A stretch of DNA of 58,323 nt from Flavobacteriales bacterium (GTDB lineage: Bacteria; Bacteroidota; Bacteroidia; Flavobacteriales_E; Vicingaceae), in contig JACJZA010000017.1 in assembly GCA_020635825.1 (NCBI GenBank), forward strand, positions 1 through 58,323, read 5' to 3'. Positions 34,169 through 43,449 of the stretch are shown piece after piece. The notes below the pieces were generated by a model. The model was not told the origin of the DNA. It did not search any database and worked only from the letters and a program-made list of their open reading frames with translations. A program made the position numbers and the translations under genes. The stretch's first letter is position 1. Each line of letters begins with the position of its first letter.

Positions 34169-36034
34169 TTAATTGGCTTCAAACTCTAGTTTATCTTCAT
34201 TAATATTAATGATGTTTACACCAGTTTGTAATTCTCGATATCGTTTACGAGCATCAACGCCATAAACACTATCTTGGTGTTCGAATAATAATTTTTTATA
34301 CAGCTCTTTGGCTTTTTCTTTATCATTTTGCTCGTAGTCATAAATCAAAGCCAAATGGTAAATGGCATCATCAGCCAAAATATCGTAAGCATAATTATCA
34401 ATGATTTTTTGCAAATTTTCTATTGCAGCTGCGTTGTTTTTCAAATGATAATTAATCTCATACTTTTTATATAAAATATCATCGTTAATGGTATGAATTG
34501 GAAAGGTTTCAGCCAACGAATCAAGTAATTTCATCGCTTCTATTTGTTTGTTTTGATAAGCTAACAAATCGGCTTTTGCATAAATAAGCAAAGGTGCTTG
34601 TGTGGTATCTATTCCAATATTATCGGTAATTAAAATAGATAGTTGCATGGCATCATTAGCAATCAATTTTGAGGTAGAAGCTTTTAACACATCTAACTGT
34701 GCTTTTGACCAAGCAAAATCTCCCGTGTAAAATGAAATTTTAGCATTTTTAAATTTTGCGGTCTCCCCTAATTGGTCGTACTTAAATTCTTTCTCTACTT
34801 GCGAATACAATAATGATGCTTCCCAAATTTCATCAACAAACAAATACACATCTGCTAAATCAATTTTTATTTGAGCAATGTCTTGTGGTTTCATTCCTCC
34901 CATTTCTTTAGCTTCTGTAAGCATATCGATGGCTTTCTGAGGTTGGTGTAAATAAAAAGCATACAATCTTGCTAAACCTCTCAACAAAGGGGAAGTGGTT
35001 GCTGTTCTGCCTAATTCATTGAGGGTGGATAGATAAGTGTTTTCTAATTGTAGTAAATCTTGTTCGGTATAGTTTTTTTCATTTACAATTTTTTGGTTGT
35101 AAACATTCACCAATTCCATTTTAGCAGAAATGTAATAAAAATTATCAGGCCCTTTTTCAATCACATATTGATAACATTTTACAGCCGTCTCGTAATCTTT
35201 ATTTTCTAAACAGAGTTCTGCTAAGGCAGTTAACCGCTGTCCATATTCCTTAAATCTTTTATCTAACGCTTTAGCTTGAATAAAAGCTCCATTGAAATTT
35301 TCTTCTTGGATATATACCCAAATCAACATCTCTGAAAACACCTTTTTATCGGGATATTTTTGAATGTTTTTCAGCAAGAGAGTTTTCAATAAACTTTTTT
35401 TACTTCCGTCTTCATCAGGATAAAGTACTGTTTGTAAAGCATTTTGCACACTTTGAATAAATGATTCTTGAAAAACCAAAGCCTCTAAATATTCATTTAG
35501 CATGGCCTCTGTTTTACCTTGCAAATTATATATTTGAGCCAATTCAAAATTAAAAGGATATGTTCCCTTTAATATTTTTCTACCTTGTAAATAGGTTTCT
35601 TTGGCATCATCCAATTCTTGATACCTTAAAAACGCCATCGCTAATTCCTGAATTAATTGTTGATTTGGAATTAATTCTTTAATCGTCTTTTCAGCTGTTT
35701 GTCTGGCTTCATTTTCTTTTCCTTCTACTTTGTAAACGTGAGCTAAATCAGCATTATAAGCCACCTCAAAAGGATTGTTTTTAATTTGTCTTTTAACTAA
35801 TTTTTCTGCGTTTTTAAATTCCTGAAGCTCGATATAACAATTTAATAATCGATTGTAGAAAAGCGGATTATCATTTTTGTTATGCAGTTTCTCAAAATAG
35901 ATGACTGCTTTATCATATTCTTTGTCTGAAAAATACTGATTGGCTAAATCTTCGTCGGTTGATTTTTGAGCAAAAGAATGAAAGGCAAACAAGTTTGCCA
36001 GCACAAATAAGAATATAATTTTCAAGCTTTTCAT
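34169..36034 (-). CDS. Large secreted TPR protein
   Basis: 621 residues. The signal peptide MKSLKIIFLFVLANLFAFHS ends near FAQ. The mature chain consists of tetratricopeptide-like helical repeats throughout (for example YNRLLNCYIELQEFKNAEKL and YHLALIYDYEQNDKEKAKEL), about twelve or more. It is probably a periplasmic scaffold. It is cotranscribed with, and overlaps by 4 nt, a coiled-coil lipoprotein, which suggests they form an envelope complex. Confidence 0.85.
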   Translation of the reverse strand: MKSLKIIFLFVLANLFAFHSFAQKSTDEDLANQYFSDKEYDKAVIYFEKLHNKNDNPLFYNRLLNCYIELQEFKNAEKLVKRQIKNNPFEVAYNADLAHVYKVEGKENEARQTAEKTIKELIPNQQLIQELAMAFLRYQELDDAKETYLQGRKILKGTYPFNFELAQIYNLQGKTEAMLNEYLEALVFQESFIQSVQNALQTVLYPDEDGSKKSLLKTLLLKNIQKYPDKKVFSEMLIWVYIQEENFNGAFIQAKALDKRFKEYGQRLTALAELCLENKDYETAVKCYQYVIEKGPDNFYYISAKMELVNVYNQKIVNEKNYTEQDLLQLENTYLSTLNELGRTATTSPLLRGLARLYAFYLHQPQKAIDMLTEAKEMGGMKPQDIAQIKIDLADVYLFVDEIWEASLLYSQVEKEFKYDQLGETAKFKNAKISFYTGDFAWSKAQLDVLKASTSKLIANDAMQLSILITDNIGIDTTQAPLLIYAKADLLAYQNKQIEAMKLLDSLAETFPIHTINDDILYKKYEINYHLKNNAAAIENLQKIIDNYAYDILADDAIYHLALIYDYEQNDKEKAKELYKKLLFEHQDSVYGVDARKRYRELQTGVNIININEDKLEFEAN

Positions 36035-36564
36035 TCTTCTTTTTCTTCAAGTTCTTTTAATAACGTTTCTACAGAAGATGTATTTTGAATCAACTCATCA
36101 AAAGCCTTATTCATGTCCTGAACAGATGAGTCAATTTTTTCCTTTAAATTACTGATTATCGTCTTTTCTTTTTCAAAATAGTCTTTGAATTTCTCTTCTG
36201 TAAGCAAACCATTGTTTAAATCTTGTTGCAACGCATTTAGTTGGTTTTGAGATGTTTTCAATTCCTCTAAAAAAAGAAGATAATTATCTTGAAAATAGAA
36301 TAACTTGTTGCGTTCTTGATATGCTTCAGCAACAAATTGAGCTTTTTCTACATCCAGTGTATCGACTAACTGATGTAAATATATTAGATGAGTTTTGATT
36401 TGATTGGCTACTTCATAAACCGTAGAAGTATCAATTTGGGAATAATTACTGTCGATTTGATGTAATTCCATTAACAACCCATTTAACTGCTCATTTTGCT
36501 CTTTGTATTGCTTTTTACAAGCAGTTAAATAAATAATAACTATTAATGGAATTACATATCGCAT
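36031..36564 (-). CDS. Coiled-coil lipoprotein of unknown function
   Basis: 177 residues. The signal MRYVIPLIVIIYLTAC puts the lipid-accepting cysteine at 16. The rest is almost entirely helical with heptad-like patterns and no glycine-rich segments, and ends in KELEEKEE. It starts 1 nt after the serS stop and overlaps the TPR gene by 4 nt. A partner of the TPR protein is likely from this coupling. Confidence 0.75.
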   Translation of the reverse strand: MRYVIPLIVIIYLTACKKQYKEQNEQLNGLLMELHQIDSNYSQIDTSTVYEVANQIKTHLIYLHQLVDTLDVEKAQFVAEAYQERNKLFYFQDNYLLFLEELKTSQNQLNALQQDLNNGLLTEEKFKDYFEKEKTIISNLKEKIDSSVQDMNKAFDELIQNTSSVETLLKELEEKEE

Positions 36565-36565
36565 T

Positions 36566-37837
36566 TTATTTAATCATATCAAAACCTGTGTAAGGTACTA
36601 ATACTTCAGGAATTTTTATTCCTTCCGGTGTTTGATTATTTTCTAATAATGAAGCTACTATTCTTGGTAAAGCCAACGCACTACCATTTAAAGTATGTAC
36701 CAATTGAGTTTTACCATTTTCATCTTTAAATCTACATTTTAAACGATTGGCTTGGAAAGTTTCAAAATTAGAAATAGAACTTACCTCCAACCATTTTTCC
36801 TGAGCAGCTGAATAAACTTCCATATCGTAGGTTAATGCAGAGGTAAATCCTAAATCTCCTCCACATAATTTTGACACACGATAAGGTAATCCTAATTTAT
36901 TTAACAAACCTTTTACATGACTAACCATATCGTCTAAAGTTTGATAAGATTGATCGGGGTGTTGAATTTGTACAATTTCTACTTTATCAAATTGATGCAA
37001 ACGGTTTAACCCTCTTACATCCTTACCATAAGAGCCTGCTTCTCTTCTAAAACATGGAGTATAACCTACATTTTTAATAGGCAACTCATCTGTTTTTAAA
37101 ATTACATCGCGATATAGATTAGTAATTGGCACCTCAGCTGTTGGAATCATATACAAATCATCTGCTTGCATATAGTACATCTGCCCTTCTTTATCAGGTA
37201 ATTGTCCCGTTCCATACCCTGATGCTTCATTAATCATTAAAGGAGGAATAATTTCTTGGTACCCACTTTTAACGGCTTCATCCAAAAAGAAAGTAATTAA
37301 TGCTCTTTGTAATCTAGCACCTTGTCCTTTGTATACCGGAAAACCTGCTCCTGTAATCTTAACTCCTAATTCAAAATCAATTAAATCGTATTTTTTGGCT
37401 AAATCCCAATGAGATAAAGCTCCTTCATGTAATGTTGGTACATTTCCTTCAGAAAATACAATTTCATTATCAGCATCAGATTTACCAGCCGGAACAATTT
37501 CATTCGGCACATTCGGAACCTGATACAACAACTGCATCAAATCATTGTTAATTTGATTTTGTTCTTCTTTTAAAGTATTTGATTGTTCTTTTATTTGAGT
37601 TGTTTTTTCTTTTAACTCATTTGCTTCGGCTGCTTTTCCTGACTTAAACAAATCTCCGATTTGCTTTGCAATTTGATTACTTTCTGCCAACAAAGCATCT
37701 AAATCTTGTTGGGTTTTCTTTCTTTTTTCATCTAAAGCTAAAATATCGTTAACAATTTGATTGGCATCGATATTTCTCTTTTTTAATCGCTCAATAACAA
37801 GCTCTTTATTTTCCCTAATGTATGCTGTTTGTAACAT
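36566..37837 (-). CDS. serS: Seryl-tRNA synthetase
   Basis: 423 residues, the standard length. It charges tRNA-Ser and tRNA-Sec. The N-terminal antiparallel coiled coil that grips the tRNA long arm spans about 30-110. Class II motif 2 is FRREAGSYGKD and motif 3 is NGSALALPRIVASLLEN. The serine pocket TAEVP is present. It is the first gene of the serS-lipoprotein-TPR-DUF2752-nnr operon. Confidence 0.98.
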   Translation of the reverse strand: MLQTAYIRENKELVIERLKKRNIDANQIVNDILALDEKRKKTQQDLDALLAESNQIAKQIGDLFKSGKAAEANELKEKTTQIKEQSNTLKEEQNQINNDLMQLLYQVPNVPNEIVPAGKSDADNEIVFSEGNVPTLHEGALSHWDLAKKYDLIDFELGVKITGAGFPVYKGQGARLQRALITFFLDEAVKSGYQEIIPPLMINEASGYGTGQLPDKEGQMYYMQADDLYMIPTAEVPITNLYRDVILKTDELPIKNVGYTPCFRREAGSYGKDVRGLNRLHQFDKVEIVQIQHPDQSYQTLDDMVSHVKGLLNKLGLPYRVSKLCGGDLGFTSALTYDMEVYSAAQEKWLEVSSISNFETFQANRLKCRFKDENGKTQLVHTLNGSALALPRIVASLLENNQTPEGIKIPEVLVPYTGFDMIK

Positions 37838-37860
37838 GTTTTCTTTAAAAATTAATGCGA

Positions 37861-37893
37861 CAAAAATAGTAAAACTGATAATCTAATAAACAA
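37861..37893 (-). promoter_or_regulatory. Candidate promoter of the serS operon
   Basis: On the minus strand TTG (37893-37891) and TATTTTTG (37868-37861) are 22 nt apart. The predicted leader is about 20 nt. The -33 triplet overlaps the T-run of the rpmA terminator. Confidence 0.5.
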
Positions 37894-37934
37894 AAAAACT
37901 CCTGTATCTATTCGTTTATAGACACAGGAGTTTT
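37892..37934 (-). terminator. Intrinsic terminator of rplU-rpmA
   Basis: The 11-bp stem AAAACTCCTGT / ACAGGAGTTTT is followed on the minus strand by seven T. The 18-nt loop can fold further through a short TCTAT/ATAGA pairing. Confidence 0.85.
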
Positions 37935-37954
37935 AAATCTTTTGGTATATAAAC

Positions 37955-38218
37955 TTATGCTTCAGTAAAAGGCTCTACTGAAACATAGGATTTATTGTCT
38001 TTCTTTTTTCTGAAAGAAACTATTCCATCTTTTAAAGCAAACAAAGTATGGTCTTTTCCAACTCCTACATTTTCTCCGGCTCTGTGTTTAGTACCTCTTT
38101 GACGAACGATAATGTTACCTGCAATTGCTGGTTGTCCACCAAAAATCTTAACACCTAATCGTTTACTTTCTGATTCTCTACCGTTTTTCGAACTACCGAC
38201 TCCTTTCTTATGTGCCAT
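37955..38218 (-). CDS. rpmA: Ribosomal protein bL27
   Basis: 87 residues. The N-terminus MAHKKGVGSSKNGRESESKR is the canonical one that reaches the peptidyl-transferase centre, without the cleavable extension of Firmicutes. GNIIVRQRGTKHRAGENVG is the central signature. It follows rplU after 41 nt. Confidence 0.98.
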   Translation of the reverse strand: MAHKKGVGSSKNGRESESKRLGVKIFGGQPAIAGNIIVRQRGTKHRAGENVGVGKDHTLFALKDGIVSFRKKKDNKSYVSVEPFTEA

Positions 38219-38259
38219 GATATTTAAGTTTTATAGGCTAAACAAATGTTTAAACCTTA

Positions 38260-38715
38260 TTATTCTTCAGTTTTTTTAGTTACTTTTTTAGCAGCCGGTT
38301 TTTTAGCCGGAGCTTTTTTTGCTGGTGCTTCTTTTTTAGGTGCTTCAGCTTTTGGAGCTTCTTCTTTTACCTCAGCTTTTGGTTCTGCTTTTTTTGCAGC
38401 TCCTTTTTCAGCAATACCTTCAATTTGGATTTTAGTAAACGATTGTCTGTGACCATTTTTTACTTTGTATCCTTTTCTTCTTTTCTTTTTAAACACGATA
38501 ACTTTATCGCCTTTAAGGTGTTCTAGTATTTTCGCAGAAACACTTGCACCTGTTACAGCTGGGGCGCCAACAGCAACTTTTCCACCATTATCAATTAAAA
38601 GAACATTGTCAAAAGAAACTTTTGAACCTTCTTTTCCTTCTAAACGGTGTACATAAAGTTGTTGGTCTTTTTCTACTTTGAATTGTTGCCCTGCTATTTC
38701 AACTATTGCGTACAT
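38260..38715 (-). CDS. rplU: Ribosomal protein bL21 with lysine/alanine-rich C-terminal extension
   Basis: 151 residues. The bL21 core (1-103) starts MYAIVEIAGQQFKVEKDQQL and ends near FTKIQIEGI, with KRRKGYKVKNGHRQSFTK as the rRNA-binding region. About 48 extra residues follow, made of Ala, Lys, Pro and Glu (for example KKEAPAKKAPAKKPAAKK). Extensions of this kind occur in several Bacteroidota bL21 proteins. First gene of the rplU-rpmA pair. Confidence 0.96.
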   Translation of the reverse strand: MYAIVEIAGQQFKVEKDQQLYVHRLEGKEGSKVSFDNVLLIDNGGKVAVGAPAVTGASVSAKILEHLKGDKVIVFKKKRRKGYKVKNGHRQSFTKIQIEGIAEKGAAKKAEPKAEVKEEAPKAEAPKKEAPAKKAPAKKPAAKKVTKKTEE

Positions 38716-38743
38716 TATATAAAATTTTAATTTAAAACGGGTG

Positions 38744-38751
38744 CAAACTTA
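38744..38751 (-). promoter_or_regulatory. Candidate -7 element of rplU-rpmA
   Basis: TAAGTTTG on the minus strand matches TAnnTTTG and would give a leader of about 22 nt. It lies in the 78-nt gap after the TonB-dependent receptor gene. No TTG at -33 is seen. Confidence 0.5.
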
Positions 38752-38793
38752 CACTTTTTTTTCTAATACTCTTCTTATTATTTCTAATTTATT

Positions 38794-41142
38794 TTAAAAA
38801 GTAAAACTCATACCAAAACTTGGAAGAATTGGAAGCTGATAAATTCTTTGATCAGTTACTCTATCTAAGTAGAAAATATTTTCTCTGTTGTAGACATTGG
38901 TAACACTTCCTGTTAACTCTAATTCTGTATTTTTACCTAATACGAACTTACGTTTTAGGGTTAAATCTAAACGGTGATAATAAGGTAATCGACCTTTATT
39001 TAATTCAGCATAAGCTATTTCTAAATTACCATTATCAGTTGTTGGATCTTGACTGATTGAAGAGAAATTAAATCCTTCATAAAATCCTTGCGTCTGAGTA
39101 AAAGGGAAACCTGAACCCAAATTCCAACGAGCATCAAACTCCCAGTTCATATCTTTACCGAAGATGTATCCAATTACCACATTTACATTGTGTCTTCTAT
39201 CAAATACAGGATAATATTCTTGAAGCCCATCCCAACGAAGAACTTTTGACAATGAATAGATGGTCCAAACATTTAATCGAGTAGATGAGTATTTCAAGCT
39301 AAAATCAACACCATAAGCATCTCCTGTTTCAACAATAAAATCTTTTTTCAACACATCCGGCTGGTCAGAAAACTCTCCATCATCAGGATAAATTTTATTT
39401 CTGTTGGTGTTGGTTAACTGATTAAACTTCTTGTAATAACCTTCGGTATTTAAGGTGATGTATTTATTTAAATCAAACTCAAAACCAAAAATAGCGTGAC
39501 GAGCCTTTTGTAATTTAGATGTTACTTCTTGCACCGAACCATCTTTGTTTGTTAATTCAGATTGTAAGTTGTCTGGTCCAGATAAAAACCCATAAAATAA
39601 GTTAACTACATCCTTATCAGAATTTGCACTGATTAAGTTTTGAGAGTACAATCCGGTTGCTGCTTTTACTCTCCACCAATCAGTAATGTTGTATTTAATT
39701 CCCAATCTTGGCTCTGGTGAAAACTCAGATAAAGAAGCATAGTATTGGCCTCTAAAACTTGGCTCTAATACCAATTTACCAATGTTCCATCTAAACAACA
39801 TGAAACCATTGATTTCAGTTGTATTTTGTTTTTGTTGAATGATTAAATCTACATCGTTGGTAAATTGGTAATCAGTACTCATTCCTAATACTTCGAACCC
39901 GTATTTGAACTCATTATCACCAGAGAAACTGGTAAAAGTCATCCCTCCATTAAAACCTCCTACTTCACTATTTCTTGGCTTACCATCAGCTTCAATCATT
40001 TCAATGCGATATTTAGAATAAGCAAAAACTCCTTCAATCAAGGTTTTAGCAGAACCAGGAATTAAAACGAAGTTAGAACCTCCACCGTATGAATCCCATT
40101 GGATTTTTGAAGCATCAGAAAAATTAACACGGTCTTTAAAATTAAACCCAAAGAAATTTACTTTACTTCCATTCTCTCCGTTCAATGATAATTTTGCATA
40201 AATATCAGTAAATCCGTAAGGCAAACCGGTTGTATCAATTCCCCTTGCATTTTTAGACTCTAAATTTTGAAAGTATGATTTGTACATACTCGAAGATTGT
40301 TCTAAATAAGAATGTTTAGCTGAAACCACAAAAGAACTACTTCCACCACCTACTTCTTTTGCTTTTTTAATAGGTCCTTCCAATAATAATTTACCACCAA
40401 AAGTACTTGCAGACAACTTACCGCTTAAACGTTTTTTATTTCCATCGCGAGTGGTAATATCCATGATAGAAGAAACTCTACCACCATATTGAGCACTAAA
40501 TCCTCCGGTATAAACATCAGCATTACGCATAATATCAGTATCGAAAACCGAAAACAATCCGATAGAGTGGAAAGGGTTGTAGATAATCATACCGTCTAAC
40601 AATACTTTATTTTGAATTGGCGAACCTCCACGAATGTACAACTGCCCACCTTGGTCACCGGTAAAAGTAACACCTGGCAATACTTGTAAATATTGTGCTA
40701 AATCCGGGTCACCACCAATAGAAGGCATGGATTTAATTTCTTTGGGAGTTACTTTAGAAACCGACATTTTAACTTCGGTTACTGCTTCTGATTTTTCGGC
40801 AGAAAGCTGGAAAGTTTCCATTTGAACCATCGCCTCTTTAATGAATAACTTTTGGCTAAGAATTTCATTTCCTTTAATAGTGATGTTTACTTGAGCGGTA
40901 TCATAACCCAAGTAAGTAACCATTAAGGTATAACTACCTGCCGGAATTTTGGTGATAGAGTAAAAACCATTTACATCGGTTGCAGCACCAATGGTTGTTC
41001 CTTTTAAGAAAACATTGGTGAATATTACAGGCTCACCTGTTTTTTCATCGTACACAAAACCTCTTACTGTACCTTGTGCAAAAACAGATACAGAAGCCAT
41101 TAACAACACAATTACAACTAAAATTTTATTCCAAAAATTCAT
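38794..41142 (-). CDS. TonB-dependent outer-membrane receptor
   Basis: 782 residues. The signal peptide ends in VSVFAQ. A CarboxypepD_reg-like domain (about 24-110; TVRGFVYDEKTGEPVIFTNV) precedes the plug (about 140-240; LPGVTFTGDQGGQLYIRGG and SAQYGGRVSSIMDI) and the beta-barrel. The barrel ends with the short strand SFGMSFTF, whose final aromatic residue is needed for BAM-mediated insertion. No SusD-like partner is adjacent, so this is probably a stand-alone transporter; the substrate is unknown. A TATTTTTG element lies at 41186-41193 (minus), about 44 nt upstream. Confidence 0.92.
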   Translation of the reverse strand: MNFWNKILVVIVLLMASVSVFAQGTVRGFVYDEKTGEPVIFTNVFLKGTTIGAATDVNGFYSITKIPAGSYTLMVTYLGYDTAQVNITIKGNEILSQKLFIKEAMVQMETFQLSAEKSEAVTEVKMSVSKVTPKEIKSMPSIGGDPDLAQYLQVLPGVTFTGDQGGQLYIRGGSPIQNKVLLDGMIIYNPFHSIGLFSVFDTDIMRNADVYTGGFSAQYGGRVSSIMDITTRDGNKKRLSGKLSASTFGGKLLLEGPIKKAKEVGGGSSSFVVSAKHSYLEQSSSMYKSYFQNLESKNARGIDTTGLPYGFTDIYAKLSLNGENGSKVNFFGFNFKDRVNFSDASKIQWDSYGGGSNFVLIPGSAKTLIEGVFAYSKYRIEMIEADGKPRNSEVGGFNGGMTFTSFSGDNEFKYGFEVLGMSTDYQFTNDVDLIIQQKQNTTEINGFMLFRWNIGKLVLEPSFRGQYYASLSEFSPEPRLGIKYNITDWWRVKAATGLYSQNLISANSDKDVVNLFYGFLSGPDNLQSELTNKDGSVQEVTSKLQKARHAIFGFEFDLNKYITLNTEGYYKKFNQLTNTNRNKIYPDDGEFSDQPDVLKKDFIVETGDAYGVDFSLKYSSTRLNVWTIYSLSKVLRWDGLQEYYPVFDRRHNVNVVIGYIFGKDMNWEFDARWNLGSGFPFTQTQGFYEGFNFSSISQDPTTDNGNLEIAYAELNKGRLPYYHRLDLTLKRKFVLGKNTELELTGSVTNVYNRENIFYLDRVTDQRIYQLPILPSFGMSFTF

Positions 41143-41259
41143 TTCTATGGTATTAAGAAAAACTTATTTTTTGTATTTCGGTTGCCAAAAATAGCCAATT
41201 CAAAACAAATACTTGTACCGTTTATCAATTTTTAAAACCGATGGTGAAATGATGAAAAG

Positions 41260-41288
41260 AAAAGCCCCTAAATCCCCAAAGGGGACTT
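41260..41288. repeat. AAGCCCC...GGGGACTT intergenic repeat with hairpin
   Basis: The block contains AAAGCCCCTAAATCCCC followed by AAAGGGGACTT; TCCCC and GGGGA (41273-41285) form a tight hairpin. I remember this word as a multi-copy intergenic repeat in many Bacteroidota genomes. It begins right after the restored stop codon of the frameshifted T9SS gene and may end its transcript. Confidence 0.5.
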
Positions 41289-41289
41289 A

Positions 41290-42758
41290 TTATTCTACCA
41301 ACCCAATTTTTGTGGAATATAAAATTCGATTATTATCTATAATTTTAATCAAATAAACACCTTTAGGTAAAAAGGTTAAATTGAAGTTTTCTTGCTGACC
41401 TACTAAGATTTGTTCATATACTTTTCTCCAGTTAAATTATAGACATTTAAAGTAGCTCTAATTTGTTCAGATAAATTGTGTTCTAATGTAAAATTGCCAA
41501 TGTTTGGATTTGGAAATACTTTAAATATCTCCTCTGGGGATTGAGGGGCTGCTATAGCTGTAGCTAATGCACATGTGGTATCGGCACAACCTAAGCTATC
41601 TAATTTTAACAACCACATTTCCTGAGGTTGATTGGAATACCCTGAACAAATAAATCCACCATCAGTTGTAGTTCTTATATCATATAAATAACTGGATTCG
41701 GTATTGGTTTCAGCTATGTCATATTCTTTTTGCCAAATTAAATCTCCTGTTGAGGTTAATTTTACAACTAATCCATTATAATGATAAGTAGTGGAACCAC
41801 CATAATACCAATTACTACCCGCAGCCACCAAACTTCCATCTCCTAATTCTAATATACTTCTTAATATATTACTATTACTATTTCCTATTGTTAATGGAAC
41901 AATTTTATTTATCCATAAAGAATCTCCATTTTGATCGAGTTTTAAAATAAAAGGATATACTCTGGTAGGTGTCTTATATGTTCCTGATATAGCATACCCC
42001 CCATCCTGTGTTTCTATCACACATCTACCCCCATCATAATCTTCTACCCCTCCAAAAAATTTATTAAATACAATATTTCCTAAACTATCTACTTTAGTGA
42101 CTCTAATTTGGTCATTACCACTATTTTCAGTAGTTCCTGTAAATATATAACCTCCATCACCACATACAGCTATATTATATGCAACATCCTGTGTTGGTCC
42201 TATATATTTTGACCATTCTTCATTTCCTATGCTATCTGTCTTTATAAGATAAACGAGACTCCCTCCATTTAATCCATCTCCCAAACATATAAATCCTCCA
42301 TCTAATGTTTCTTTTACATTTCTTCCTATAAATCCTGATACAGCTCCCAGTTGTTTGGTCCACAGGGTATCTCCCAAATCATTAAATCGATATAATAAAT
42401 CGTAATTCTCTCCATTTTCGTCTTGTTTACCACCATATAATACATATCCTCCATCACTTACTTTTTGAAATGATCCTTGAAACCCCAAGAAATACGAATA
42501 AGTGGTATCTCCATAGTTTTTTTCAAAAAGTACATTTCCTTCTAAATCGGTTTGAACAATAACTAAATCCTGATTTCCTGTTATAAAAGAAATTGCTCCT
42601 CCTAGCATTAAATATCCTAAATCATTTTCTATAGAATTAAAACTCCCTCCCCCCCAGTGATTAGTAATCGGATAATTTTTACTGAAATAGGTTTGTGCTG
42701 AAATGCAGGATAAAGCAATCCAATTAATTATCAGATATATTAAAAACTTCTTTATCAT
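41290..42758 (-). pseudogene. T9SS-exported repeat protein with frameshift in the sorting domain
   Basis: The intact frame (41403-42758) gives 451 residues and stops at TGEKYMNKS. One extra A in the AAAA run at 41422-41425 (minus-strand reading) restores TGEKVYEQILVGQQENF, then LPKGVYLIKIIDNN and ILYSTKIGLVE with a stop at 41290, the missing half of a type A T9SS sorting domain. The whole protein would be 489 residues. A signal peptide (to SCISAQ) is followed by a beta-propeller-like region with repeats such as DGGYVLYG and DGGFICLG. The sorting-domain start FKVFPNPNIGNFTLE is intact. Without its end the protein is probably not secreted. The shift is in a homopolymer, so sequencing error is as likely as a real mutation. 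Confidence 0.85.
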
Positions 42759-42798
42759 TTAATGATACTTAACTTAGTCTTATATAAAGATACATAAA

Positions 42799-43449
42799 TC
42801 AGCATTCCCACTCCTTATAAAACTGTTCTAAAAAATGGAGCATAAACTGGTGGCGCTCTTCGGCTATTTGTTTAGCAGTTTCAGTATGCATTCTATCTTT
42901 TAAAAGCAACAACTTTTCGTAAAAATGATTAATGGTGGGTGCGGTACTTTTTTTATAGTTCTCAAAATGGGTGTGCATTACTGGTTTTTGTTCGGGGTTG
43001 TAAATCATTCGGTTTTTATTACCACCGTAAGCAAAAGTCCGAGCAATTCCTATGGCTCCTAAAGCATCAATACGGTCAGCATCTTGCACAATTTGTCCTT
43101 CTTTACTAAGTGTTTTTTGTTCTACATGCGCTCCTTTGTAAGATATGTTTTCAATATCCTTTAAAATCAATTGAATAGTATCGGCTCCCACACTAATTTC
43201 TTCTAAAAAGGTTTTAATTTTTTGCATTCCCCTACTTTCATCTCCACCGTTGAGTTTATAATCAGATACATCATGCAGCAAAGCCGTCATTTCAACACGA
43301 AATAAATCACCACCTTCTTTATTGACAATTTGTTTGGCTAAATTATTTACTCGTTGTATATGAAACCAATCATGACCCGTCGCTTCGTTTTGATGAAAGC
43401 TTTTCACAAAATCGATGGTTTGTTGTATTTGGATTTCTTTATTTCCCAT
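42799..43449 (-). CDS. HD-domain phosphohydrolase (YedJ-like)
   Basis: 216 residues from the ATG at 43449, inside the end of tamB; a start at 43491 would extend further into tamB and lacks support. The HD metal motif is visible as GHDWFHIQRV (H26) and LLHD at 57-60, with QDADRIDALGAIGI as the distal Asp motif. Such single-HD proteins hydrolyse nucleotides or phosphate esters; the substrate is not known. Located between tamB and the frameshifted T9SS gene. Confidence 0.88.
   Translation of the reverse strand: MGNKEIQIQQTIDFVKSFHQNEATGHDWFHIQRVNNLAKQIVNKEGGDLFRVEMTALLHDVSDYKLNGGDESRGMQKIKTFLEEISVGADTIQLILKDIENISYKGAHVEQKTLSKEGQIVQDADRIDALGAIGIARTFAYGGNKNRMIYNPEQKPVMHTHFENYKKSTAPTINHFYEKLLLLKDRMHTETAKQIAEERHQFMLHFLEQFYKEWEC

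Noticed and set aside
38246..38452. Plus-strand reading frame opposite the bL21 tail
   Set aside because: Same artefact: antisense of low-complexity AAG/GCT codons, with no start context.
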